Shown here in pieces: positions 25,065 through 34,699 of a stretch of DNA of 64,000 bases. The DNA is from Flavobacteriales bacterium. GTDB lineage: Bacteria; Bacteroidota; Bacteroidia; UBA10329. How positions within the stretch are numbered: position 1 is the stretch's first letter; each line of letters begins with the position of its first letter. Position numbers and translations under genes: made by a program. A model generated the notes under the pieces. The model was given only the letters and a program-made list of their open reading frames with translations, ran no database searches and was not told the DNA's origin. The DNA is taken from NCBI GenBank assembly GCA_016124845.1, contig WGMW01000006.1:1-64000 (forward strand). The letters are read 5' to 3'.

Positions 25065-27553
25065 TCGGCAGTCGGTTTAAAGGTTAACGTATGCCATCCC
25101 TCTTCTACTTCATCTGCACTATGCAATAGGTGCAATTGATTGTACTCGCCATCTGCCCATTTCTGCAAGGATGATCTGTAAAGTGGACTTCCTGGATTTC
25201 CAGATTGTCCGCCAGGAATGACACCATAAGCGGTCGGGCCGTTCTCGCTGAGCTGAACGATCATTCGCCACGAAGGACCGTGTGTGCTTGTGGTCGCATT
25301 CGGAGCATTCTCATTTCCGCCAACGAAGAGTTTCTTGGAACTCAACGCATCCAAACGCGCCAAGTGTTGAATGCGCGTTCCCTGATAATGCCCCCAATGC
25401 GGTCGATTGAACTTGTATTTGATGATGTCTCCGAACTTCATTGCCGTCCAATAAAATGAATCATGGATCATCTGCTTGGCATCTTCGCGGCTGTTGTTGG
25501 ATGAATGATGGTCGAAGATGATGTTCTCAGGATCGTTCTTCAACAGATCGAGCGTCACTTTAGCCATCGGATACACATAACGCGGGTCTCTCATGTCCAC
25601 TTTCGCCTTGCCCGTTTCCGAAAGTTCCATCCAAGAATCTCGGTAGTATTTATCCTGATCCCAATCCTTGCTATTGAACTCATCCCAAACCAAATTATTG
25701 AACTCGTCCCACCATATCTCGAAAACGGTCGGTGCGATCAATCCTTTGTCATTGCGATAGTCCCAACCTTGCAGTTCGTTCCATGCCAAGGTTTCATATT
25801 CCTTGTATTGAAATTCGGATGTATCCAAAAGCGCCAGCATCAGCGGCAATGCTTCCTCTGCCAACAGGTTGTAATTGGAAAGCTGCAGATCCATCATATC
25901 CTGCACCGAAACGCTGCTATCGCTGCGCAAAAAGCGGTTGATGGTGCGGTTTCGGAACTCCTCATATACACCCGAATAGTAATACGGGTATTCCGAATCG
26001 GTGGCGGGTTGGTTGGCCGAACTCACAAATCCACGCTCAGGATTGTGCATGTGCGGGTTCTGTTCCTGCGGGATGAAACGCTCGTTGAGATGCCCCATCT
26101 CATTTCCATTAAGCACAAAACGACCGTAGTTCTTCGGTTTTATCTTGAATTTGCCCTGCTGCCAAATGGCGATGTCGTTATGCGCATCGGCAAACACAAA
26201 ATTCTGCCCAGGACAACTGTAGTGCGATAATGCCTTTTCGTAATCGTTGTAATTCTTGGCGCGATTGAGTTCGTAAAAACACATCAGCTCGTCCGAAGGG
26301 TCGTGGGCGAACCAACGAAGCGCAAGATTCTCGCCCGTTTCCTTGTTCGTGTAAGCAATCGGCCCATAGGCCGTGTAAAGCACCGTGTCAATCACATCCG
26401 CTTGTCCCCGCACCTTCAATGTTTCAATGCGCGGTTCGGCCGTGTACTCACGATCACCGATATGATAAGTGTGTGTTTTTTCATCATCAAATCGGATGGT
26501 GTAATAATCCTTCACATCGCGCCCTGCGTTGGTAACGCCCCATGCAATGCTGTCGTTGAAGCCGATGGTGATTCCAGGCGAGCCAGGAAGCGAAACTCCA
26601 TAGCAATTGATGTTTGGTGCATGCAACTGAATCTCATACCAAATGGACGGCAGCGAAAGTTTCAGGTGCGGGTCGTTGCACAGAATGGGCGAACCCGTTT
26701 CTGTCCTGTTTCCAGAAACCGCCCAGTTGTTGCTTCCCACAAAATGCGGCTGAATGCTGGTCATTTCCCAATCTGATTCCGTTGCCATTCCAACAGTCTC
26801 CGTTTCCGAAGCAAAACCTGAAGTATCTGGTTCGAAACCTGGCACGATCGGATCATCCAAATACTGTTGATCGGGGAAAAGTTTGAAGAACATTTCTGCA
26901 CCCAACAGTTTCAAAGCCTCTGTGTTCGGACGGTCGCGCTCCGTATCATTTAGCATTTTGGCCATGTACTTGAGCAGAAGGGCCGATTTCAGCACCGTCC
27001 ATTCTTCGGGTGCGTAATTCAGCAGTTTATATTCAAGCGGATAATCCTCTGGCTGAAGCGAACGGATGTACGTGTTGATACCGTCTGCATAAGCGGTCAA
27101 CTCCTCCATGCAGAGCGAATCCTCCTTCATCATCTCCATGGCGCGTTCCGCTGCCCAGACCATGCCAATTCTTCGTTGTTCCAGATCGAACGCCAGCGCC
27201 TTCTTGCCAACAATCTCTGAGATTCTACCTGCGGCAGCGTGCGTCTGAAACTCCATCTGCCAAAGTCGGTCCCTGGCGGTGAGGTAGCCTTGCAGGAAAT
27301 ACAGATCGTGATTGTTGGAGGCGAAAATATGTGGCACACCTCGGTCGTCCATCACCACGTGAGATTCGTTGGAGAGTTGACCGAAAGTGAAGTTATCAAC
27401 CGATTGGTGGTCTTTCAGGACCGCATTCTGCCAAAACCCGTGATACGGATCCACGAATTTCATGATCGGTGGCAACGAACCGAGGCGTGTGTTTCCGAGG
27501 TAAATAAGCGCTGTACAGAGCAGCAGACCAAGTAGTAGTTTCAACAACTTCAT
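25061..27553 (-). CDS. Penicillin acylase family protein (Ntn hydrolase)
   Basis: This 830-residue precursor has an N-terminal membrane anchor (MKLLKLLLGLLLCTALIYL). The small subunit spans about residues 60-260. The autocatalytic site is in GSNNWAVSG, where the Ser following Gly becomes the N-terminal nucleophile. The large subunit shows conserved NDPHLKLSLPSIWYE, then PGSPGITIGFND and WGVTNAGRD, typical of PvdQ/penicillin G acylase relatives. Real substrates may be N-acyl homoserine lactones or acyl amides. The frame extends upstream of 27553, but the anchor begins at this ATG. It leads a six-gene operon. Confidence 0.9.
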   Translation of the reverse strand: MKLLKLLLGLLLCTALIYLGNTRLGSLPPIMKFVDPYHGFWQNAVLKDHQSVDNFTFGQLSNESHVVMDDRGVPHIFASNNHDLYFLQGYLTARDRLWQMEFQTHAAAGRISEIVGKKALAFDLEQRRIGMVWAAERAMEMMKEDSLCMEELTAYADGINTYIRSLQPEDYPLEYKLLNYAPEEWTVLKSALLLKYMAKMLNDTERDRPNTEALKLLGAEMFFKLFPDQQYLDDPIVPGFEPDTSGFASETETVGMATESDWEMTSIQPHFVGSNNWAVSGNRTETGSPILCNDPHLKLSLPSIWYEIQLHAPNINCYGVSLPGSPGITIGFNDSIAWGVTNAGRDVKDYYTIRFDDEKTHTYHIGDREYTAEPRIETLKVRGQADVIDTVLYTAYGPIAYTNKETGENLALRWFAHDPSDELMCFYELNRAKNYNDYEKALSHYSCPGQNFVFADAHNDIAIWQQGKFKIKPKNYGRFVLNGNEMGHLNERFIPQEQNPHMHNPERGFVSSANQPATDSEYPYYYSGVYEEFRNRTINRFLRSDSSVSVQDMMDLQLSNYNLLAEEALPLMLALLDTSEFQYKEYETLAWNELQGWDYRNDKGLIAPTVFEIWWDEFNNLVWDEFNSKDWDQDKYYRDSWMELSETGKAKVDMRDPRYVYPMAKVTLDLLKNDPENIIFDHHSSNNSREDAKQMIHDSFYWTAMKFGDIIKYKFNRPHWGHYQGTRIQHLARLDALSSKKLFVGGNENAPNATTSTHGPSWRMIVQLSENGPTAYGVIPGGQSGNPGSPLYRSSLQKWADGEYNQLHLLHSADEVEEGWHTLTFKPTAE

Positions 27554-27696
27554 TCCGACCTCGAAATTAGGATTCTCTGCTTTTCCAAACTTCAAATCAT
27601 TGTTAAAACGGTACGGAAGTTGCAAACGGGCAAATCCCAGAATTTCTGTAACTAATAATTGACCGAATGCGTAATCGTGCCACGATCGAAATCTCA

Positions 27697-28740
27697 ATGA
27701 CCAGACTTTTACTCTACACACACAGACGTACCAGATTACCGCTTGTTTTTCTGTTGGCAGTGTTCTTCTGTTCCGATGGTTTTTCACAGCCTGTTCCCCC
27801 AGCCAATAGCAACATCAAGTTTCTTGTGACCTTTGGGAAACAGGCGAGTAAAAATTATGGTGATGATGATTTTTCACAGGTATTTTTCCTCTCTGTCCCG
27901 GCTTCGGAGACCGATCCGTTCTACATAAGAGTTTTCGATCCGGACATCGGTGGACAGTATGATGAAGTTTACAATGGTGTAGATACCAAGACAAAATTCA
28001 GTATTTACGGAGGCAAAGGCGCTTGGACCGAACCAGATGCGCAGCAGACCGAACCTACCGGAAAGTACAAGGCCGGAACACTGCTGGATTCGCGTTCGTT
28101 CGGAGAATCGGACAAATACGATAACAATTGGTACAGTTTCGGTCCACTCGACCCAAAGGAGGGCGAATACGTGGAGGAGTTCAAAGCCTACCTTTTCAAG
28201 ATCGTGGCAGAAGGCACAGAAGGGAACGATGGCAATCTTTACAACTACTTCTTCAGTCGCGGTCCCAATGTCAACAGCGCCATTGAAGGCGCCAATGCTT
28301 TTGCTTATGAGTGGACCTTCAGGATGCCGGACGAGAAGAACGCGGTCTGCCACCTCTACCCTTACATTATGGATGATGTGGTCTCCATACAGCAGTTCAA
28401 TTTCGATTGGGATGATGATGGCATCATCAAGATCGTTTCTTACGAGAAGAAAGGCGAATGGGTGGAAATGAGCAACGAGGCCAATTGGAAGAGCAGCACC
28501 CACAAGATCCTTCCCACCGAACGGAATTCGTCACTCGACATTCAGTTCGTTAGAACCAAAGAAAAGGCCAAGAACAACAATAACGTCTGCTTCAGTTTCA
28601 AGAATCAGTACGGACAGTACATGCGCTTCTACACCATCCCCATTGGTGGCGTGCAGCGGTTCAAGTATACCATCAACCAGTTGGAAAAATGGCGGGAGCA
28701 GGAACGTTTTGAGAACAATCCAGTATTTGAAGAACATTGA
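27697..28740 (+). CDS. Secreted protein of unknown function, coupled to the SpoIIE gene
   Basis: This 347-residue protein has a basic start (MTRLLLYTHRRTR) and a signal peptide ending near GFSQPV. The mature part is rich in Tyr, Asp, Gly and Phe and predicted to be mostly beta. Notable segments are FDPDIGGQYDEV, NYFFSRGPNVN, and FDWDDDGIIKIVSYEKKG, which could bind calcium. It has no T9SS tail and no recognised domain. The stop codon is part of the TTGA overlap with the next gene, which implies translational coupling and a shared role, perhaps as periplasmic partner of the propeller sensor. The ATG at 27697 is preferred over 27667 because it sits directly before the signal peptide. Confidence 0.7.
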   Translation: MTRLLLYTHRRTRLPLVFLLAVFFCSDGFSQPVPPANSNIKFLVTFGKQASKNYGDDDFSQVFFLSVPASETDPFYIRVFDPDIGGQYDEVYNGVDTKTKFSIYGGKGAWTEPDAQQTEPTGKYKAGTLLDSRSFGESDKYDNNWYSFGPLDPKEGEYVEEFKAYLFKIVAEGTEGNDGNLYNYFFSRGPNVNSAIEGANAFAYEWTFRMPDEKNAVCHLYPYIMDDVVSIQQFNFDWDDDGIIKIVSYEKKGEWVEMSNEANWKSSTHKILPTERNSSLDIQFVRTKEKAKNNNNVCFSFKNQYGQYMRFYTIPIGGVQRFKYTINQLEKWREQERFENNPVFEEH

Positions 28741-31700
28741 CGTTTACATCGAGATGCGGAGAATTTCGAAAGGCGGTTGTTCCCATACTGTCCTTCTTGC
28801 TGCTGGCAGCCCATTCCGTGCTGGCGCAGAAGAACTTCTCTACGCGCGATTTTGACGAATCCAACGGTCTATCAAGCAACTTCACCGAAGCCATTACGCA
28901 GGCTGCTTCCGGACATCTCATTATTGCCTCCAAGGGTGGCATCGACCGCTTTGACGGGAAGAACTTTCAGAACATACATGCCGTTGGAGACTCGGTCGGG
29001 TTGGATTACGTCACTTCCATGCATCGTTCCGAAGATGAGATCTGGTTCGGAAGATTTGACGGTACGATCGGTCGGTTCAACAACGAACTCGAAGTTTATG
29101 AGACCGGAATCACCGGGCAGATAAAGCACATTTTTAAGGATGCAAAAGATGGAATATGGGCGTTTTCGCGCTCAGGTTACGTTTTCTGGACCGATGGAGC
29201 AGACACTTGCCGATACGACATGTCGGAGCGCGACATGCTCATCAATGCGGTAATTCCTTACAAACTAAAGGAGTTCATTATTGGAAGTAATGATGGTCTT
29301 TGGCTGGTACGCTTCGAAAGCGGGAACGATTTTCAAGTTTTGCACCACATCGATGGCCTACCTGAGACCAAGATAACAGCACTCAAATACGAACCGGGCA
29401 AAGATGTGCTTTGGGTCGGTACGGAAGATGCCGGGCTTCATCGGGTTTTCTCTCCGTTTACAACGGAACAGCGGGTGGTTGAATTCAAACTGCACGATGA
29501 AGAGCATATTGATGATGTGCAGACCATCTTCACCGACCATGCAGGAAGGATATGGCTCGGCACTTTCGGAAAAGGATTGATGCGGATCGAATACTACGGA
29601 AAGGATGAAGATGATTTCATCGAAACCCGTTTTGAGGAACTGATCGATCAGGACCATCTGATCCGCGATATTTTTGAAGACAACGAGAACAACATTTGGA
29701 TCGCCACTTTCGGAGGCGGCATCGTTCAGATCTACGAAAAGGTCTTCCATCAACCTTTCGATGACAATTGGCTGCGCAAACAGTCTATCACCCAATTGTT
29801 CCGTGATTCCAAAGGCAACGTTTGGTTAGGCATCGATAAAGGCATCTTCCGTACATCGGAATACGCTAAGAATGGAAACAGTTATCAGTACTTCCACGTG
29901 GGAGGCAACCAAGTTTCTGCCATTGCCGAGGACAAGTATGGCAAGATCTGGGTCGGCACCAAAAGTTCGGGCATTTACACGCTGCAAGTTGGCAGTGAGA
30001 ATTTTGAAAAGGTAGCATACAATGAAGGTAATCTGGCCGATGCCATCAACAGCATCATGCCAACAGAAAATGCCATGTACATTTCTTCCAAGGCCGGATT
30101 ACTGGAGTTTTCGTTCGCAGAACAGCTTCAGAAGCATTACTCGACCTTGGATGGCCTTCCACACAATAACGTGAAGTTCAGTTTCGAAGATTCGGACAAT
30201 CGGCTTTGGATAGCATGCCAGGGAAACCGTGTGGCCTATCTATGGAAAAACACTATCAAATTTGTAGAGAGCGGTGACTCTCAACTCATAGTGGATGTGC
30301 AGTACATCTTGGAGGATGGGAGCAAACGTCTTTGGTTCGCTACAATGGGCAACGGAATCTCCGTATTGGACGGAAGCGTTGTCCGCAACATCAACCAGCA
30401 GAACGGCCTGCCCTCCAACTACTGCTATCAAATGGTGCTCGACAATGATGGCTACGTTTGGGTAAGCCACCAGAAATCGCTCACGCAGATATCTCCTGAT
30501 CTGAAGGTAAACCGCATCATCAACCGCGAGGAGCTGGCCCCCACAGAGAACAGCATGATATCGTTCCTTTTTAAGGACAGCGAAGGAAATATCTGGATAT
30601 CATCAACACACAATGTGGTGAAGTTCAACCCTGCCATCGATAAAATGATAAAGGCGGTACCACAACTTTCCATCAGCAGAATGTTCATAGATGGCGAACC
30701 TGTTGAAATGTCCAAAGGACTGCAACTGCCCTTCCGCAACAAGAAATATGAATTTGAATTTGAACTGGCTGGTATCTCCCTCAGAAATCCTGACAACATC
30801 AGGTACAAGTACCAATTGAAGGGAAGCTCTGAATCTTGGAAAGGGTATGGCTCCAATGAGAAACTCCAGTTGCCAGGGCTCGGTTACGGAAACTATACAT
30901 TGAACGTCATTGCATCAAAAAATGACGGTCCTTGGACGCCCGAACCTGTCTCCTACTCGTTCAGCATCGCTCGTCCGTTCTGGCTATCGTGGATCTTCTG
31001 GGTCATCTTTGCGTTTATCATCTCCTTTGCGGTCATCATGTTCGTACGTTACAGAACCTACCGACTGATGAAGGACAAGGCCGACCTGGAAAAAGTGGTT
31101 CAGGAACGGACCATTGAAATTCAGGAGCAGAAAAGCGAGATCGAGCGCAGCCGCGATGAGATAGCCAAATACGCCAAGGACATTACAGACAGTATCAAGT
31201 ATGCCAAACGTATACAGAAGGCCATTTTCCCAGCTTGGCGCGATGTGCAGGACATTCTCCCCGAATCCTTTGTTTTCTTCCAATCAAAAGACCTTGTAAG
31301 TGGCGATTTCTACTTTGCAGAGAACGTAGGTAGCAAGACCATTTTCTGCGCGGTTGACTGCACCGGCCATGGCGTACCGGGCGGTTTCATGTCCATAGTG
31401 GCAAACAACCTCTTGCAGCAGGCCATCAAACAGGTTGGTCTTACAAAACCTTCGGATATACTGGAGTATCTTAACCGAGGAGTGACACATACGCTGCATC
31501 AGACCTATGAAGAGTCTTCGGTGAAAGATGGTATGGATATTGCCCTGTGCTGCTGGGACCGAAAAACCAACCAATTGGAATACGCTGGCGCTTACAATCC
31601 TATTTACATTTTCAGAAATGAGGAGTTGATCGAGGTGAAAGGAGACCGCTTTCCTGTAGGTGCGTTCGTTGGAGAAGAGATCAGACAGTTCACCAACCAC

Positions 31701-31937
31701 CGAATTCAACTCCAGAAGAACGATATGATCTATGTCTTCTCAGACGGGTATTACGATCAGTTCGGTGGACCGAACGGAAAGAAGTTCATGATCCGAAGAT
31801 TCAAGGCCATGCTAACCGAGATCCATAAAGAGCCTGTGGACAGGCAATATGACCTGGTGGCCAAGAACCTTAGAAACTGGAAAGGAAACCTTGAACAGGT
31901 GGACGACATCGTGGTGATGGGCGTTCGGGTGACATAG
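28737..31937 (+). CDS. Two-component-type propeller sensor with SpoIIE (PP2C) phosphatase output
   Basis: This 1066-residue membrane protein has a signal peptide (about 1-30). Two seven-bladed Reg_prop beta-propellers (about 35-640) follow, with repeated blades of the IWIGTxGxGL kind. Next come a Y_Y_Y Ig-like domain (about 665-735), one membrane helix (746-770), a coiled-coil signalling helix and a cytoplasmic SpoIIE phosphatase (about 830-1065). The phosphatase keeps the metal-binding motifs VSGDF, DCTGHGVPGG, SDGYYDQFGG and VDDIVVMG. It probably removes phosphate from an anti-sigma-antagonist. The only start that keeps the signal peptide is TTG at 28737, overlapping the previous stop. It replaces the histidine kinase usual after such propellers. 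Confidence 0.88.
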   Translation: MTFTSRCGEFRKAVVPILSFLLLAAHSVLAQKNFSTRDFDESNGLSSNFTEAITQAASGHLIIASKGGIDRFDGKNFQNIHAVGDSVGLDYVTSMHRSEDEIWFGRFDGTIGRFNNELEVYETGITGQIKHIFKDAKDGIWAFSRSGYVFWTDGADTCRYDMSERDMLINAVIPYKLKEFIIGSNDGLWLVRFESGNDFQVLHHIDGLPETKITALKYEPGKDVLWVGTEDAGLHRVFSPFTTEQRVVEFKLHDEEHIDDVQTIFTDHAGRIWLGTFGKGLMRIEYYGKDEDDFIETRFEELIDQDHLIRDIFEDNENNIWIATFGGGIVQIYEKVFHQPFDDNWLRKQSITQLFRDSKGNVWLGIDKGIFRTSEYAKNGNSYQYFHVGGNQVSAIAEDKYGKIWVGTKSSGIYTLQVGSENFEKVAYNEGNLADAINSIMPTENAMYISSKAGLLEFSFAEQLQKHYSTLDGLPHNNVKFSFEDSDNRLWIACQGNRVAYLWKNTIKFVESGDSQLIVDVQYILEDGSKRLWFATMGNGISVLDGSVVRNINQQNGLPSNYCYQMVLDNDGYVWVSHQKSLTQISPDLKVNRIINREELAPTENSMISFLFKDSEGNIWISSTHNVVKFNPAIDKMIKAVPQLSISRMFIDGEPVEMSKGLQLPFRNKKYEFEFELAGISLRNPDNIRYKYQLKGSSESWKGYGSNEKLQLPGLGYGNYTLNVIASKNDGPWTPEPVSYSFSIARPFWLSWIFWVIFAFIISFAVIMFVRYRTYRLMKDKADLEKVVQERTIEIQEQKSEIERSRDEIAKYAKDITDSIKYAKRIQKAIFPAWRDVQDILPESFVFFQSKDLVSGDFYFAENVGSKTIFCAVDCTGHGVPGGFMSIVANNLLQQAIKQVGLTKPSDILEYLNRGVTHTLHQTYEESSVKDGMDIALCCWDRKTNQLEYAGAYNPIYIFRNEELIEVKGDRFPVGAFVGEEIRQFTNHRIQLQKNDMIYVFSDGYYDQFGGPNGKKFMIRRFKAMLTEIHKEPVDRQYDLVAKNLRNWKGNLEQVDDIVVMGVRVT

Positions 31938-31982
31938 CAACAAAAGAACAAGTCTTACGTAGAAACACGCAATATCCAATTT

Positions 31983-32897
31983 ATGAGAACATTCCTACTC
32001 CTTGCCTCTTTGCTGATAGCACAGCAATCGATTGCTCAGACTGCGGCCGAGTATTTCAATTCGGCCATTCAAAAAGCCCAGTCTGGACAAATGAATGAGG
32101 CCATTGCAGACTTTGACAAGTGCTTGGACAAAGACCCGACATTTGTTGATGCCTGGTACTGGCGTGGAGTAGCCAAGGCCGCTATCGGCCAAATTGATGA
32201 CGCACTCTCGGATTTTGAACGGACTACCGATTTGGACAAAAGTTACGCCCAAGCATATCTGACAGCAGGGAACCTATATAATCAAAGGGAAAATTCAACA
32301 GGAGCCCTCAAGAACTTGGATGCGGCCATTAAACTTCAACCTGACAATATTGAAGCCCACTTGAACAGAGGAAGAGCATATGCTAATCTAAAAGATCACG
32401 AAAAGGCCATTGCAGATTATGACATGGTCATTAAAGCTGACCGTACCAATTATGACGCCTATATCCACCGTGGCATTTCTTATCGTAAGATGAATCAATA
32501 TGACAAAGCCATTAGCGACTTTACTGAGGCAATTCGCTTTGCCAAAATGCGCCCAGAAGGATACGTAAACCGCGGTATTGTGTACGGAATAAAAGAAGAA
32601 TATGAAAATGCCATCGCAGATTACACGCAGGCCATTGTGGTGGACCCAAATTACTCCGATGCATTTTACAATCGTGGTATCGCCTACTCTAAACGCGATC
32701 AGCACCAAGATGCCATTCGTGACTTCTCTAAGGCCATTGCCATCAATCCCAACGACAAAGAATCTTATCTGAATCGAGCGGTGGAGAAATTAATTCTTGG
32801 AAACAAAGACGATGCTTGTGCTGATGTTATCAAGGCAGCCAGTTTCGGTGACTTTAAGCGAGCTATTCAGATGCGGAACGAAATCTGCAAGCAATAA
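31983..32897 (+). CDS. Secreted tetratricopeptide repeat protein
   Basis: This 304-residue protein has a signal peptide (residues 1-19, ending SIAQ) followed by seven or eight consecutive 34-residue TPR units of the regular form AIADFDKCLDKDPTFVDAWYWRG. The C-terminus (GNKDDACADVIKAASFGDF) has the DACxD pattern common in Bacteroidota TPR proteins. It probably acts as a periplasmic protein-binding scaffold. It follows the SpoIIE gene by 45 bp in the same direction and could be co-transcribed. Its stop lies three bases from the stop of the convergent deiminase gene. Confidence 0.88.
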   Translation: MRTFLLLASLLIAQQSIAQTAAEYFNSAIQKAQSGQMNEAIADFDKCLDKDPTFVDAWYWRGVAKAAIGQIDDALSDFERTTDLDKSYAQAYLTAGNLYNQRENSTGALKNLDAAIKLQPDNIEAHLNRGRAYANLKDHEKAIADYDMVIKADRTNYDAYIHRGISYRKMNQYDKAISDFTEAIRFAKMRPEGYVNRGIVYGIKEEYENAIADYTQAIVVDPNYSDAFYNRGIAYSKRDQHQDAIRDFSKAIAINPNDKESYLNRAVEKLILGNKDDACADVIKAASFGDFKRAIQMRNEICKQ

Positions 32898-32900
32898 CGC

Positions 32901-34625
32901 TTACTCAGACTTTACCACACGCATGGTGCGTTGTGCACCTTCCACGTTGATGTTCACAGAGTAAATTCCAGCGGGAAAACCTCGCAGATCAAGTGTACTG
33001 ACGGCTCCATTCAAGGCTTGCGTCAACACGTTCCGTCCCTGTGCATCGAACACCGAAACTTGGCAATTCCCTCGGTCAAGCCCAGCAACTTTAATCAGGC
33101 CGCTTGAAGGATTCGGATAGATGGCGACTCCATCCAATGTGTGTTCAGCAACCTCTGTCGGGTTTCCGAGAATTTTGAATTTCCAATAACCGGCCGGTGC
33201 CGGCATCGGTCGGTTCTGCTGCTTTCCTGTGGTGGCTTCCGCATGTATGTAATAGAACACTTTCTCCCCTGCCTGCTGATACGGAATGTAGCCTGTCCAA
33301 GTATCATTGATGGGATCGGTAAGCGACATGCTAACGGGAGCATAACCCGCAGCGGTATCGATTGTCCAATACACCGAGGCATTGGAAATTCCATCGGCAT
33401 GCTTTATCAGCGCATCGATCTGGTAATCGTTTGTTGAATAGACCTCATCCTCCAATGGTTGATGACGAATCAACAGCGGATCGCTTGAAGAAACGGCTTT
33501 GGTAATACAATGAATGGCACCCGAAGCGGTGATGATCTCATTGCAGTCAATTCCAACCACGTTGTAACCTGGCAACACTCCGCGATAGATGCGCAGCGCG
33601 GTTGTGTCCCATTGTTCCTCGTAGAGCGGAACCAGAACCGTATTGTTCACAAAAACGGAGTTGGTGTACGTACGATAATCTGCGTTCTGGTTCGGATACT
33701 GTCCGTTCTGGGGAGGCATAGGAATCCGAACGACCTTATAACTGGTTCCGTAAACGGAGTTGAAGTTGTTCAGCACATAATCCAAGTTCGATTCGATCTG
33801 CGGCCCATCGGCCACGCCTTGCGGATATTCACCCACCAGCAAGGTTTCCTCGTCCAGCAGCTTCATGTGCATATCGATGTGGTGGATGCCATCATACGGT
33901 AACGTTGGCATTTTTATGTAACGGTCGATGCCCATGAACTCCTGCATGATCTGATCCACCTCAGCTTCTGAATGGTTCGAAGTTCCATACGTATTGGTCG
34001 CATCATTCTCCTCCAAAACAAGTTCGGATGCGAAAGCCGTCCCGAAACCATCTACCATGAAATTACCGCCCGTATTCACCAGATCGTACGGCACTTGCGT
34101 GGTCTGGTAAAGCGGGATGTTCAGCAGGTTGGAAAGTGCTTCGGGCAGCACATCATCGTACGGCCGCGGACGGTTATAGATCCAATCCACCCAAAGCAGC
34201 GAATCCACGTCATCCGTGTACACGTTCCATTGGCCGTAATCGCGCATCCAGATGCTGTTGGATGGCTCGTTCACAAACACAATATTGTTGGTATTGATGC
34301 CATACTGATTGAGATTGGTGGAAACCGTGCTTTCATGTTCTGTCACAATATATACTGTGCATTCCTCCTTGGCGTTGCGTACAATTTCGCGCAGCACCGA
34401 TTGAGACCACGTTCCTTCCCAACGGACACACAGCCCATCGATCTCTTCCCACTCGGCAGGCGTGCGCACAACCGAAACGGGAGGCGTGGTATAACCTGCT
34501 GACGAAGGCGCATGATACACCATCTGCCGCTCGGCATCTGTCGGTCCGTTTGGAAGATACTGCGCCTGCGCAGAGACGAAAAGCATACTTAAAAGAACAG
34601 GTAGAATGGTGGTTTTCAACTTCAT
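32901..34625 (-). CDS. Secreted peptidylarginine-deiminase-like enzyme (PPAD type) with T9SS sorting domain
   Basis: This 574-residue protein has a signal peptide (1-22, ending AQAQ) and an agmatine/peptidylarginine deiminase catalytic domain (about 50-380). An Ig-like domain (about 385-485) and a T9SS type A sorting domain (from YPNPSSG at 503) follow, the same order as Porphyromonas gingivalis PPAD. Candidate catalytic residues are Asp129, His249, Asp251, Asn322 and Cys373. NRPRP puts arginines at 152 and 154, the PPAD residues that clamp the carboxylate of C-terminal arginine. It may therefore citrullinate C-terminal arginines of proteins or peptides outside the cell. A secreted agmatine deiminase is the alternative. 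Confidence 0.85.
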   Translation of the reverse strand: MKLKTTILPVLLSMLFVSAQAQYLPNGPTDAERQMVYHAPSSAGYTTPPVSVVRTPAEWEEIDGLCVRWEGTWSQSVLREIVRNAKEECTVYIVTEHESTVSTNLNQYGINTNNIVFVNEPSNSIWMRDYGQWNVYTDDVDSLLWVDWIYNRPRPYDDVLPEALSNLLNIPLYQTTQVPYDLVNTGGNFMVDGFGTAFASELVLEENDATNTYGTSNHSEAEVDQIMQEFMGIDRYIKMPTLPYDGIHHIDMHMKLLDEETLLVGEYPQGVADGPQIESNLDYVLNNFNSVYGTSYKVVRIPMPPQNGQYPNQNADYRTYTNSVFVNNTVLVPLYEEQWDTTALRIYRGVLPGYNVVGIDCNEIITASGAIHCITKAVSSSDPLLIRHQPLEDEVYSTNDYQIDALIKHADGISNASVYWTIDTAAGYAPVSMSLTDPINDTWTGYIPYQQAGEKVFYYIHAEATTGKQQNRPMPAPAGYWKFKILGNPTEVAEHTLDGVAIYPNPSSGLIKVAGLDRGNCQVSVFDAQGRNVLTQALNGAVSTLDLRGFPAGIYSVNINVEGAQRTMRVVKSE

Positions 34626-34699
34626 TTGGCGAACGGTTCTGTCTCAAAAGTAAGAACCCACCGTGGTCCAACTGTCACGCAACAGCTATTTTCGCGGCC

